Shown one piece after another: positions 52,149 to 60,671 of a stretch of 64,000 nt of DNA. Position numbers and translations under genes: made by a program. The stretch comes from Litorilituus lipolyticus (GTDB taxonomy: Bacteria; Pseudomonadota; Gammaproteobacteria; Enterobacterales; Alteromonadaceae): positions 1 through 64,000 of the forward strand of contig NZ_SAWY01000007.1 in the NCBI RefSeq assembly GCF_006439335.1. Reading direction: 5' to 3'. How positions within the stretch are numbered: position 1 is the first letter of the stretch; every line of letters starts with the position of its first letter. The notes under the pieces were generated by a model. It was given only the letters and a program-made list of their open reading frames with translations, was not told the DNA's origin and ran no database searches.

Positions 52149-53093
52149 ATGTTTATAGATAAGTTGTCATTCACCTTTGATATAGAGCCTTCAAAGCGCT
52201 CTCAGGTACTCAGAAACCTAGGTATCAATGTGCAAGAAGACATTGATGCAATATTAAGTGGTAGAAAGCCTAATATAGCGGGTTGTCCTGAACTTTGGTT
52301 TAAAGATAAACGATATGCAGTTACGCATAAGATAAGTGTAGGGTTAGGCTGTGATGGAAACCAAGTTCAAGATGACCCTACAGAGGATTCTAATTTGTTG
52401 ATTCAATTTGCACCCAAAGGTCTTAATATGAATTTTGTCAGGGTTGATGTGAACCGAAATAAATCAGATTGGCCTTTTGTAGTTGACCATTTAACCTCAA
52501 TTGTAGGAGAGTCTATAGAATGCATATTTGATAAGTGCAGGATTACTTTACTAGAAACCACCTTTGATATTTATGGGGTACTCCATGAAAATTTGTTTGT
52601 GTATGGAATGAGTACAAGCAGGGGGATTACTCATTTTGATGGGGGAAGTAATTTCTATTTTGGTTCTAATGACTCCTCTCGAATGTATGTGCATTACGAT
52701 AAGGAAAAGCATATTAAGTACCTGAACTTAAAAAGGTTAGCTGATGGAAAGGAGGCTTTGCCAGAAAAACCAACTACTAGAATAGAAATTAGGCATAAAA
52801 GAGGGGAGCAACGAGAAGCCATAACTTTTCATAGTGCTTTGGAACTGCATAAACACTTTAGTCCTATTTCAATTTTCTATGTGCCGAAAACTAGCAGAGG
52901 CTTTACCATTGAAGAAAGGCTTCGGTTACAGCTTGCAAGGCATGAAAGTTTAATAGTTGTTACAAGAAAGATGAAAAGAGGAGAAAGAGATAGATTTATT
53001 CAAAAATTAGAAAAGTACAAATTGGTTAGATTTCAAGAGATAAATTTTGAAGAACAACTAGCAAATGCATTGAATCGTTTAGTTGATTTCTAG
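52149..53093 (+). CDS. Rep_trans-type replication initiation protein
   Basis: From ATG 52149 this protein has 314 residues. It has the pattern of the replication initiation factor family (PF02486): FYFGSNDSSRMYVHYDKEKH (about 169-188) followed by TTRIEIRHKR (about 209-218), as in rolling-circle Reps of plasmids, Tn916-type elements and filamentous phages. An open frame extends upstream to 52041, but that part overlaps the 33-residue ORF. It probably nicks an origin on the element for circular replication or transfer. Confidence 0.75.
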   Translation: MFIDKLSFTFDIEPSKRSQVLRNLGINVQEDIDAILSGRKPNIAGCPELWFKDKRYAVTHKISVGLGCDGNQVQDDPTEDSNLLIQFAPKGLNMNFVRVDVNRNKSDWPFVVDHLTSIVGESIECIFDKCRITLLETTFDIYGVLHENLFVYGMSTSRGITHFDGGSNFYFGSNDSSRMYVHYDKEKHIKYLNLKRLADGKEALPEKPTTRIEIRHKRGEQREAITFHSALELHKHFSPISIFYVPKTSRGFTIEERLRLQLARHESLIVVTRKMKRGERDRFIQKLEKYKLVRFQEINFEEQLANALNRLVDF

Positions 53094-53541
53094 TGTTCTT
53101 CGATCTGAACAAATGTTGTACCCTCACTTCGGGGCAACCATCTCATCACCTATATAGATAACAAAGCTAATATAGCCATACGGGATAATCGACCCTGGAA
53201 AATAGTGTTATCTAAATTAGAGTTTCTGCGGCAGTTTATTGCTGATTAACCCATTTTAAATGAACTATATAATTTTCTTTGTTTCTTTATAAATACTCAA
53301 TATATGCCTTACAAGTAAAAAGTGTGTGGTAAGAATTAGCGTAAACAGATTACTGTTAATGACTTCTCAGTGCGCGTAGTTGACGTTAGCTTAAATTCTT
53401 TTGCCATATATTTTCTAATGTTTAATCAGTTAAATTAAAATGATTAAAACTGATATATTATCAAATATTACTTAAAGCGTATAAACGCCGTTATTGAACA
53501 GTAAAATTAGCGATTAAAATATGGATGGTTGAAAAATCAAT
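53094..53541. other. Intergenic region after rep, possible origin
   Basis: These 448 bases carry no credible gene. AGATAACA (53156-53163) and TGTTATCT (53206-53213) form an inverted repeat enclosing a smaller GGG...CCC stem, just after rep, where a nicking origin or a terminator could lie. The second half is very AT-rich and should hold the promoter of the FRG gene. Confidence 0.4.
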
Positions 53542-54471
53542 ATGAGATTACCTACATTTGAATACAGACAATGGTATCAAAAGGAATTAAATACTTTTGA
53601 GGAAATAGAAAAAATCTTATTAAAAAAGGAAATTAGTAATTCTGATATTTGTTATAGAGGTATGGCTGATTATAACTTTGTAGGTATTTCTACATTTTAT
53701 AGATATTACCTACAACAAAACACTCAATTAAAATGGGAAGATACAAATGTGGGTCATAACACAATAATACCCTTACCCGTTATTGATGATTCAGAATATA
53801 GTAGTCAGTCATTAGAGATCTTAGATGTGTTTTATCAAAACCTATTGTCATTAGGTTCAAAAAAGCTATCCTTGAATACGATAGCTTACCTTGCACAACA
53901 TTATGGTTTACCAACAAATTTAATTGATTTTTCTGCTGACCCAAAAGTGGCTTTATATTTTGCTTGCCAAGAGTTTCCAGAACAAGATTGTATAGTTTAT
54001 GAATACGATATCTATAAATTTGTTAAAAATATGTATTCATTCTTTAAAAGCGGAGGGCATCGAAGTTTTGTATCTAAGCCTGATGGCTCTGTGATGACTA
54101 ATGAAGAAGTTGCTATATTAATGAAAGATAAAATGACAGTTATAGATCGTGAGGTTGCTATATCAACACCGATACTTAAATTGGATGAAATAGTCTTCAG
54201 TCAAAGAATACTTAATCAAAAAGGTACTTTTGTTTATATAAATGAACCTACTTTGTTAGATCAAATTATGTACACATCTTCATCTGATACCTATGAATAC
54301 GGTAGGAAGCTTTATAAAATACCAGCAAAGTTTAAAGCCGAAATTCTTAGCTATCTAAAGATTCAGGGTATTGATTTTGATTTTCTATACCCAAAAACTG
54401 ATGGCGATTCAAATCTAAGTACAATAACGGCTGCCGTTGATAAAACAAAAAAAATGTTATCAATACCATAA
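53542..54471 (+). CDS. FRG domain protein
   Basis: This 309-residue protein has an FRG domain: the name-giving YRG (38-40, in SDICYRGMADYNF) and the conserved block AQHYGLPTNLIDFSADPKVALYF (about 118-140). The domain is uncharacterised biochemically and is common in defence islands and mobile elements. The C-terminal part (about 180-309) is not recognised. It has no signal peptide or membrane segment, and no strong ribosome site. It is followed by the leader ORF and the 237-residue gene, probably as one operon. Confidence 0.82.
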   Translation: MRLPTFEYRQWYQKELNTFEEIEKILLKKEISNSDICYRGMADYNFVGISTFYRYYLQQNTQLKWEDTNVGHNTIIPLPVIDDSEYSSQSLEILDVFYQNLLSLGSKKLSLNTIAYLAQHYGLPTNLIDFSADPKVALYFACQEFPEQDCIVYEYDIYKFVKNMYSFFKSGGHRSFVSKPDGSVMTNEEVAILMKDKMTVIDREVAISTPILKLDEIVFSQRILNQKGTFVYINEPTLLDQIMYTSSSDTYEYGRKLYKIPAKFKAEILSYLKIQGIDFDFLYPKTDGDSNLSTITAAVDKTKKMLSIP

Positions 54472-54517
54472 CCTGTTATCACATTCACATTTATTTGATT
54501 GTGAAGGAGGACTCATA

Positions 54518-54559
54518 ATGAGCGTTATATTTAATGGTAGAAATTTAAAATGGAAATGA
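54518..54559 (+). CDS. 13-codon leader ORF coupled to the next gene
   Basis: A consensus AAGGAGG lies seven bases before ATG 54518. The frame MSVIFNGRNLKWK stops at TGA 54557-54559, overlapping as ATGA the ATG at 54556 of the following gene. The arrangement suggests translational coupling or reinitiation rather than a functional peptide. Confidence 0.5.
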   Translation: MSVIFNGRNLKWK

Positions 54560-55263
54560 ATAAAGAGCTAGATATTGTAACTTATGAGGATTTTCATATT
54601 CTTAAAGCAATGTGGCAAAAGGAAGATTTAACAAATGCTGACATTAGGAATACAGGCACAATACTTCGTAGTTTCCTTATTTACAATACTTTACAGCAGG
54701 TCGCCAACCCAAGAAAGTATAAACTGGAAATTGAAGGACCTAATAATAAACCTATTGAAAAGGCAAACAAAAAAGGACGAATTGAATTCTTCCAAAGTGG
54801 AGGGACTACGGTTCTAGGTATCTATTTATCAGCATTTATTGTAAATAAAGGTGCAAATGCTGTTTGTTTAGATAATTACCATCCTGACCAAAGAGAGACT
54901 CTTAGGTTAAGTGCTTTTCTAAAGCAACCCGTATTTTTTATTAACAAAGAAACAGTAACAAGGCAGCAAGTCATTGCTTATGTAGCCAATAAATCAGGAA
55001 ACGCACATTTTGATAAAAAACGAAAAGGTGTTGATAAAACCATCGATTTAATTCGTTCAGCGGTTTCAATGAGTATTAAAGAAGGAGTTCCTACATTTGG
55101 TTTTGACCTTAAATTTTTAAAAGAACCTAATTGTGAGTTTATTATAAACCCAAATGAATTAGATCCTATCTTTGTTGAAACTGCCGCTACAGCGCGATTC
55201 ATCACAGAAAGCCCTGTTATTTTAGGGTTAATGGATAATATCAAAAAAGAGCATAACCTTTAA
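54550..55263 (+). CDS. Unrecognised protein paired with FRG gene
   Basis: This protein has 237 residues from ATG 54550, or 235 from ATG 54556, which overlaps the leader ORF stop and may be the real start. I do not recognise it. It is soluble and mixed alpha/beta, with notable segments GRIEFFQSGGTTVLGIYLSAF (about 76-96), HPDQRETLRLSAFLKQPVFF (about 111-130) and VTRQQVIAYVANKSGNAHFD (about 136-155). The His, Asp, Asn and Arg in these could be functional. It lacks its own ribosome site. With the FRG gene it forms the cargo at the tRNA end of the element. Confidence 0.7.
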   Translation: MEMNKELDIVTYEDFHILKAMWQKEDLTNADIRNTGTILRSFLIYNTLQQVANPRKYKLEIEGPNNKPIEKANKKGRIEFFQSGGTTVLGIYLSAFIVNKGANAVCLDNYHPDQRETLRLSAFLKQPVFFINKETVTRQQVIAYVANKSGNAHFDKKRKGVDKTIDLIRSAVSMSIKEGVPTFGFDLKFLKEPNCEFIINPNELDPIFVETAATARFITESPVILGLMDNIKKEHNL

Positions 55264-55406
55264 TTTATCTAAGGAGCCAATAATGGTGTGGGATATTAGG
55301 GTGTGAACGATACAAAATCTAATCCGAATTAACTTTAAACCTCCATCTATTAATGTCCGCAGTGTGGTAATAGCTAACACTAGAAATTTAGATAAAGTAA
55401 TGTCTA

Positions 55407-55428
55407 AGGTGGCCTATAAGTGGCCCAG
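55407..55428. repeat. Tandem 11-bp repeats at right end (possible arm sites)
   Basis: AGGTGGCCTAT is followed directly by AAGTGGCCCAG. They resemble the pair at 48516-48537, in the same orientation, about 45 bases inside the right attachment repeat. Confidence 0.35.
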
Positions 55429-55471
55429 AAAATTTATGTTTGCAGTTACTTACTAGAAAAGTAAGAAAAGA

Positions 55472-55548
55472 TGGTGGCCCCTCAGTGACTTGAACACTGG
55501 ACCTACCGATTATGAGTCGGGCGCTCTAACCAGCTGAGCTAAGGGGCC
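55472..55548 (-). tRNA. tRNA-Ile2 (CAT anticodon)
   Basis: The 77-base gene folds as a cloverleaf: acceptor GGCCCCT/AGGGGCC with discriminator A and encoded CCA, D-arm GCTC/GAGC, anticodon loop CTCATAA, and T-arm CAGTG-TTCAAGT-CACTG. The anticodon CAT with the GGCCCCT acceptor matches the minor isoleucine tRNA (ileX type), in which C34 becomes lysidine, rather than methionine tRNA. The first anticodon-stem pair (27-43) is C-U. The 3' part is the right attachment site of the element. Confidence 0.9.
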
Positions 55549-55790
55549 AAATTTACTTATTTGAAATAAATAAAACTTTAATCAATCGCTTTTGGGAAAA
55601 GCTCTTCATTAAAGCGCGTGCAGTATAAGCATTTTTATTTTTATTGTCACTATCAGAATTATAATTTTTTCTTAATTCACTTCTGATTGGCGCATTATTA
55701 AACAAAAGCTTAAATAACGTTTAACAAAGTAACAGCAAAAAGCGTACTGCCTTCATGCTATTACTTTGTTTAATTCTATTGTGCTTATTC

Positions 55791-58559
55791 TCACTTCTTA
55801 GCAATTAGCTTACTACGCATCAAGAAAACCATGCCAACCATATAAGTAAATAAGAAGCCAAAACTGCCACCACTGCTAGATTTAGGTGCTGGAGGTTCAA
55901 CAGTAACTGGTGCCGTAACCACTGTTACAGTAAGGGTATCGCTACTTTGTGCACCTTTGGTATCAGTTGCAGTTAAAGTGAAGCTTAACTCTCCAGCTTG
56001 TGAAGGAGCGACAAAGCTAGCTGTTTGTTTATCACCGTCTGATATCGTTACGTTAGTGCCAGCAGTTTGCTCCCACAAATAAGTTAATTCATCATTTTCA
56101 GCATCAGTAACTGAAACAACCGAAAGGGTTACTGTTTGCCCTGTGTTTACCTCAAAGTTTTCAGCAATAACAACAACAGGTGCAGTATTACTATCATCAT
56201 CTGAAATGCTAATCAACATACTCGTATTAGCTCCTAAATCATTATTTTCATTTGATGATAATACCAGTGAGAATTGCTCAGTTTCTTCTTCTATATCGTC
56301 GTCAATAATGGCTAAGCTAATAGTCTTATTGGCATTATCACCATCTTGCCAGGTAAGAGTACCAGAAGTTTCTTCAACATCTTCATTAATTGTAGCGCTG
56401 CCACCATGGAGGGAATAATTGACAGACAACTCTCCTGAGCTACTACCATCCCTAGACACTTCAACAGTTATATTTTGCTGGTTCTCTGGGAATGATTGCT
56501 CACTTTGAATAAAGCTTGCAGCGCCTGTATCAATCTCACCGGCAATATTTACCGTGGTATAGGAAGGCGAAGCAATAGCTGCACCATTTGTTGGGTTATA
56601 TAAACGCAGGTAAAATGATTCTTCAAACTCTGTCGATACATCTGCAGCAGCGATATCAATAGTAATAGTTTTAACAGTATTATCATTTGCTTGCCATGTT
56701 AATGTCCCGTTACTTACCAAAAAGTCTTCACCTGATTTTGCGCTACCTTCAAAAACTTCATAGTTAACTGAGACCGTAGTGGCGCTATCATTACTCGCTG
56801 AACGGTTTACATTAAGCGTTAGTGTTTCACCTTGCTCTGTTGATACCGCAGCAGTTTCAAATGAAATAGTACCTTGGGTTGTCGCCAACGTATTATCTTT
56901 AAGAACATATAAGCCACTATTAATATCACTTATTAGAATATTACCTGAAGGTAAGTAAGGATAAGTTCCCCAAGCACCATTAAAGCTTGCGCTGTTTGAT
57001 GGCGTAAAAGTATCAAAAAAGCCTATTTCTGTTGGTGTTGCAGGGTCTGTAATATCTAAAACGGTTAAACCACGTTCATAGTTAGACATATAATAGCGAT
57101 TTCCTCGCACGAAACCATTATGATCAATGGCTCGTGTTGAACCTGTCCACTGGCCAACTTGTTGAGGATTAGCTAGGTCGCTAATTTCAAATATTCTCAC
57201 GGTAGAGTTTAAGCCACCTCGGTATTCATCAAATTCATCGTGAAGAAAAATAAACTGCTGATCTTCAGTGCCCCAACCCGAATGAACATATTGGTTTGCT
57301 TTAGATACATCATTATATTCAGCACTACCTAATAGCTTGGCATTATTCACTTCTGTAATGTCCCAAAGCTTCATTTCTTTTTCATTAAAATCAATAAAAA
57401 TATCGCAAGATTCAGCATCAGACTGACAATCATTTTTCACGCGTTCATCTGTTATAACTATAGATGAGCCATCATGGGTATAGCCATTGCCTGCTGAGTT
57501 ATTGGTTAATAAACTCAAAGTTTCAGGGTTTTCTAATGAATAACTATGAAACGCTCCCGAAAAGGTATTTGCACCTGTTAATTGTAGGCTAGGTATTTTG
57601 CCAGGTAATGCAGTATTTAAACTATGATCGACATTTGTGATGTAAACATTATGGGCCTGTGCAACAACTTTACTTCTTTTAACTAAGCTGATTGAGTGAG
57701 GTAAATGATTCAAGTCAATAATATGAACATAGTCTGTTGTGCCATCTAATGTTGCATAAGCATATGCGCGCCATAGGTTTATGCTTTCATCAAAATATTG
57801 GTATACCTTGATGTCTCGCCACATATCTGACTTACCTGCTATAGTGCCTACTTCGACAGGGTTACTTGGATCGGTAACATTAACCACAGCCACACCGTTT
57901 CGTAAGCCTACAATGGCGTATTCATTATGATTATTTAAATCTACATGTCCCCATATGTCGCTTACTGAACTTGGTTTAGTTGAAAAATCACTCAGTGCCA
58001 TATGGGATAATAGATCAATGTTATGACATTCAAAGGCGCCCGCCAGATTATTCACACAAGTTTGATTTTTTTGGCTTTGGTTAAGCATGTTATAGGCAGC
58101 TAGCTTCTCTTGAACGGCTTCATGAAAATCTCTTGATTTTCCATCTGCAATAACCGAAAAGCCTTTTTTACGTAAACTCGCTACAAGTTCACTTGGCACT
58201 CCAGATAAGGTAGTAACATTACTGTTAGGGCTTTGGCTTTGAAAGTGATCAAAGCGGTTATAGCCGCCTAACACTGGTACGATCTCACTTTTCAAATAAA
58301 ATAATTCTTCACTCGAATTAATGACATATTTGCCAGCAGAAATTAATACTTTATCTCCCTTGTTCGCTTGCTGAACTGCATAAGCTATTGACTTACAAGG
58401 ACGAAGTACATTATCACACTTCCCTAGATCTTGCCCTTCTACAGAAACAAACCTTGCTTTGTCATGCTCTGAGTGAGCTAATAGGCTAGGTGATAAAAAA
58501 CTAGAAATTAGTCCAGCGGTTATCGCTAGGCTTGATAGTTTACGGTGCAAATTCAGCAT
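55791..58559 (-). CDS. Choice-of-anchor B surface protein with Calx-beta and GlyGly-CTERM
   Basis: This 922-residue exported protein has a signal peptide (about 1-28), LVIVD-type repeats of the choice-of-anchor B domain (about 190-560; VNVTDPSNPVEVG, ISDLANPQQVGQW, LDITDPATPTEIGFF), two Calx-beta domains (about 570-790), a PKD/cadherin-like domain (about 795-885) and a C-terminal GlyGly-CTERM tripartite signal (SSSGGSF, helix, basic end) for rhombosortase processing. It is divergent from the MbnP/MbnH pair. Its role is unknown; surface attachment with metal or calcium binding is plausible. Confidence 0.85.
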   Translation of the reverse strand: MLNLHRKLSSLAITAGLISSFLSPSLLAHSEHDKARFVSVEGQDLGKCDNVLRPCKSIAYAVQQANKGDKVLISAGKYVINSSEELFYLKSEIVPVLGGYNRFDHFQSQSPNSNVTTLSGVPSELVASLRKKGFSVIADGKSRDFHEAVQEKLAAYNMLNQSQKNQTCVNNLAGAFECHNIDLLSHMALSDFSTKPSSVSDIWGHVDLNNHNEYAIVGLRNGVAVVNVTDPSNPVEVGTIAGKSDMWRDIKVYQYFDESINLWRAYAYATLDGTTDYVHIIDLNHLPHSISLVKRSKVVAQAHNVYITNVDHSLNTALPGKIPSLQLTGANTFSGAFHSYSLENPETLSLLTNNSAGNGYTHDGSSIVITDERVKNDCQSDAESCDIFIDFNEKEMKLWDITEVNNAKLLGSAEYNDVSKANQYVHSGWGTEDQQFIFLHDEFDEYRGGLNSTVRIFEISDLANPQQVGQWTGSTRAIDHNGFVRGNRYYMSNYERGLTVLDITDPATPTEIGFFDTFTPSNSASFNGAWGTYPYLPSGNILISDINSGLYVLKDNTLATTQGTISFETAAVSTEQGETLTLNVNRSASNDSATTVSVNYEVFEGSAKSGEDFLVSNGTLTWQANDNTVKTITIDIAAADVSTEFEESFYLRLYNPTNGAAIASPSYTTVNIAGEIDTGAASFIQSEQSFPENQQNITVEVSRDGSSSGELSVNYSLHGGSATINEDVEETSGTLTWQDGDNANKTISLAIIDDDIEEETEQFSLVLSSNENNDLGANTSMLISISDDDSNTAPVVVIAENFEVNTGQTVTLSVVSVTDAENDELTYLWEQTAGTNVTISDGDKQTASFVAPSQAGELSFTLTATDTKGAQSSDTLTVTVVTAPVTVEPPAPKSSSGGSFGFLFTYMVGMVFLMRSKLIAKK

Positions 58560-58724
58560 AATATTCCATTATTTAATTATATGGGTTTTTAAAGTTTTTA
58601 GTGCATTTACAGCGATGCACCTGTGCTTAGATAATAAGCTATTATATAATCACGTTCAAAATGTTACAATATTGTTAATTTATACTTTATACAGCAAAGC
58701 CAACCTCTTTGCTATAGCTAACTG

Positions 58725-59540
58725 ATGGTAACCAAGTTGATGTTATTTTCTCCACTTAATCGAATTTTAATACTAGCATTAATTTTTTTCCTTGCTGCCT
58801 GTGACGGTGCTCTCAAGGAAAAAGCAAAAGCTTTCAATTCAATAGAGTTCACACCTCACTTTAACGGTGAATCTCTGCAATGCAATCGTGATTTTGCTAT
58901 GGGTAACTCTCAATGGCAGTTCAATCAACTACAGTTTTTTATTAGTTCAATAGAAATTAAAGTTAATGACATATGGTTAAAACCTACCTTAATAAAATCA
59001 TCTTATCAAACTGAAGAAATCGCGTTATTAGGCGAATATTGTGCAGATACCAACCAAGAAAATTGGCAATTAGTTTTTAATGATATATACGAACAAGCCA
59101 GCCAAATACGCTTTACTCTCGGATTACCTTTTGCCGTTAACCATTTAAACCCACTAACTCAAGAAAGCCCATTAAATATTCCATCCATGTTTTGGGGTTG
59201 GCAAAAAGGGCACAAGTTTTTACGATTAGAAATGACTTCGGCCAATGAAAGTTGGTTATTTCATTTGGGCTCTGTTGGCTGTAAAGCAAGTAGCCCACTT
59301 AGAGCGCCAAAGCAGGAGTGCTTATATCATAATAGATATACTTATCAACTGCCTATTTCAAAAACAAATAATAAAATTTCTTTTGATTTATCAGCTTTAA
59401 TACAAGGCATAAAACTCTCTGCTGAAACCAGTTGTCAATCCTCACCAGAGAATAAAAATTGTCAGCAATTAATCAAAAATTTACTCAGTGAAAATAGTCT
59501 TTTTACTCAGCCTGCTCATTACAAACAAGAGTCGTTATAA
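58725..59540 (+). CDS. MbnP family copper-binding lipoprotein (metallo-mystery pair)
   Basis: This 271-residue protein has a lipobox LAAC (near 26) and the four-Cys family pattern: LQCNRD, GEYCAD, GSVGCKA and QECLYH. The core FTLGLPFAVNHLNPL, PSMFWGWQKGHKFLRLEM and FHLGSVGC is strongly typical. In characterised members a Trp is oxidised to kynurenine by the partner MbnH to build a copper site. The next gene, overlapping by one base, is that partner. Confidence 0.88.
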   Translation: MVTKLMLFSPLNRILILALIFFLAACDGALKEKAKAFNSIEFTPHFNGESLQCNRDFAMGNSQWQFNQLQFFISSIEIKVNDIWLKPTLIKSSYQTEEIALLGEYCADTNQENWQLVFNDIYEQASQIRFTLGLPFAVNHLNPLTQESPLNIPSMFWGWQKGHKFLRLEMTSANESWLFHLGSVGCKASSPLRAPKQECLYHNRYTYQLPISKTNNKISFDLSALIQGIKLSAETSCQSSPENKNCQQLIKNLLSENSLFTQPAHYKQESL

Positions 59541-60664
59541 TGAACATATTGGTAAAAACTATTCTCATCATAGTATTAACGTTCCTTGTAGTTTCTTGCT
59601 CTAAAGTCGACACTAACAAGCCTTATCGTTGGGATATTATTAGTGGGTTCCCTAAGCCCCATGTACCAGCAGATAACCCCATGTCAGAAGCGAAGGTCAC
59701 GCTTGGCAAGTTTCTTTTTTATGATAAAAATCTTTCAGCAAATAAGCAGCAATCATGTGCCAGTTGTCATTTACAACAAAATGCCTTTGCCGAACCATTA
59801 AAAACCTCTATTGGCTCTACAGGTCAACAACACAGACGCAACTCCCCTGCTCTGGTTAATATTGCTTATAACAAAACACTGACTTGGGCTCATGATGGCT
59901 TAACCTCAATTGAACAACAAATCATATTACCCATGTTTGGTGAAGATCCCATTGAGCTTGGTATTACCCATCATGAAGCAGCCGTATTGCAGCGCTTTCA
60001 GCAAGGTGAGTATGTTATGTTATTCAAGCAAGCTTTCGCCATAGAAACGCCAAAAGCTATCAGCTTTGATCTAATCAACAAGGCTCTTGCTAGTTTTGTC
60101 CGCAGTTTAATCTCGCTGAATTCACCTTTTGATCAGTATGCTTATGCAAATGATGACAATGCAATTTCAGCTTCAGCTTTACGTGGTATGAACTTATTCT
60201 TTTCAGAAAAATTAGAGTGTCATCATTGTCATGGTGGCTTTAATTTCACCCAATCAACTAGCCATGAAAAGCAACTGTTAGACAGACGCCCCTTTCACAA
60301 TACGGGGTTATATAATGTTAATGACAGTTATCCTCAGAAGGATATTGGGTTAGCTGAAATTAGCACACTTTCGCGTGATAATGGTCGTTTTAGGGCGCCT
60401 ACATTAAGAAATATCGAAGTTTCTGCACCCTATATGCACGACGGTAGTATTGCAACGCTTGATGAAGTATTGGAATTTTACGCACAAGGTGGTAGAAACA
60501 TAACCAACGGTACGTTCCTTGGCGATGGCAGAAAAAACCCATTAAAAAGCCCTTTCGTGAAGGGCTTTGAAATGAGTGAACAAGATAAACAAGATTTATT
60601 AGCTTTTCTAAAATCACTTACGGATCAGAAATTCCTAAGTAACCCTAAGCATGCTAAACCTTAA
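59540..60664 (+). CDS. MbnH family di-heme enzyme
   Basis: This 374-residue relative of di-heme cytochrome c peroxidase/MauG has an N-terminal lipobox (VVSC, near 20) and two heme sites, CASCH (near 73) and CHHCH (near 230). The family segments PHVPADNPMSEAKVTLGKFLFYD and PTLRNIEVSAPYMHDGSI are present. It probably modifies the MbnP partner. It starts at the TAATG overlap with that gene. Confidence 0.9.
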   Translation: MNILVKTILIIVLTFLVVSCSKVDTNKPYRWDIISGFPKPHVPADNPMSEAKVTLGKFLFYDKNLSANKQQSCASCHLQQNAFAEPLKTSIGSTGQQHRRNSPALVNIAYNKTLTWAHDGLTSIEQQIILPMFGEDPIELGITHHEAAVLQRFQQGEYVMLFKQAFAIETPKAISFDLINKALASFVRSLISLNSPFDQYAYANDDNAISASALRGMNLFFSEKLECHHCHGGFNFTQSTSHEKQLLDRRPFHNTGLYNVNDSYPQKDIGLAEISTLSRDNGRFRAPTLRNIEVSAPYMHDGSIATLDEVLEFYAQGGRNITNGTFLGDGRKNPLKSPFVKGFEMSEQDKQDLLAFLKSLTDQKFLSNPKHAKP

Positions 60665-60671
60665 GTTAGCA

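Larger units (their letters stand above)
48342..55517. mobile_element. Integrative element in tRNA-Ile2 with integrase, Rep and FRG cargo
   Basis: Direct repeats of 46 bases bound about 7.1 kb that hold a tyrosine integrase, an AlpA-like regulator, a rolling-circle-type Rep, a DUF6387-like protein and unknown cargo. All genes run on the plus strand. There are no capsid, packaging, Zot or conjugation genes. It is most simply an integrative mobilisable element or phage satellite that may replicate as a circle. The chromosome on both sides reads normally. Confidence 0.88.

Noticed and set aside
53172-53249. 25-codon open stretch after rep that might be a gene remnant
   Set aside because: It has no start codon, no ribosome site and no recognised family, so I cannot call it a pseudogene.
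55281-55304. Tiny ORF of seven codons with an AAGGAG site after the 237-residue gene
   Set aside because: It is too short to support as a gene and does not overlap a following start, so no coupling role is evident.
48342-55517. Reading the element as an integrated filamentous phage
   Set aside because: A Rep_trans protein and an AlpA-like regulator fit, but there is no Zot/assembly ATPase, coat or adsorption protein gene, and filamentous phages usually use Xer recombination rather than their own P4-type integrase.
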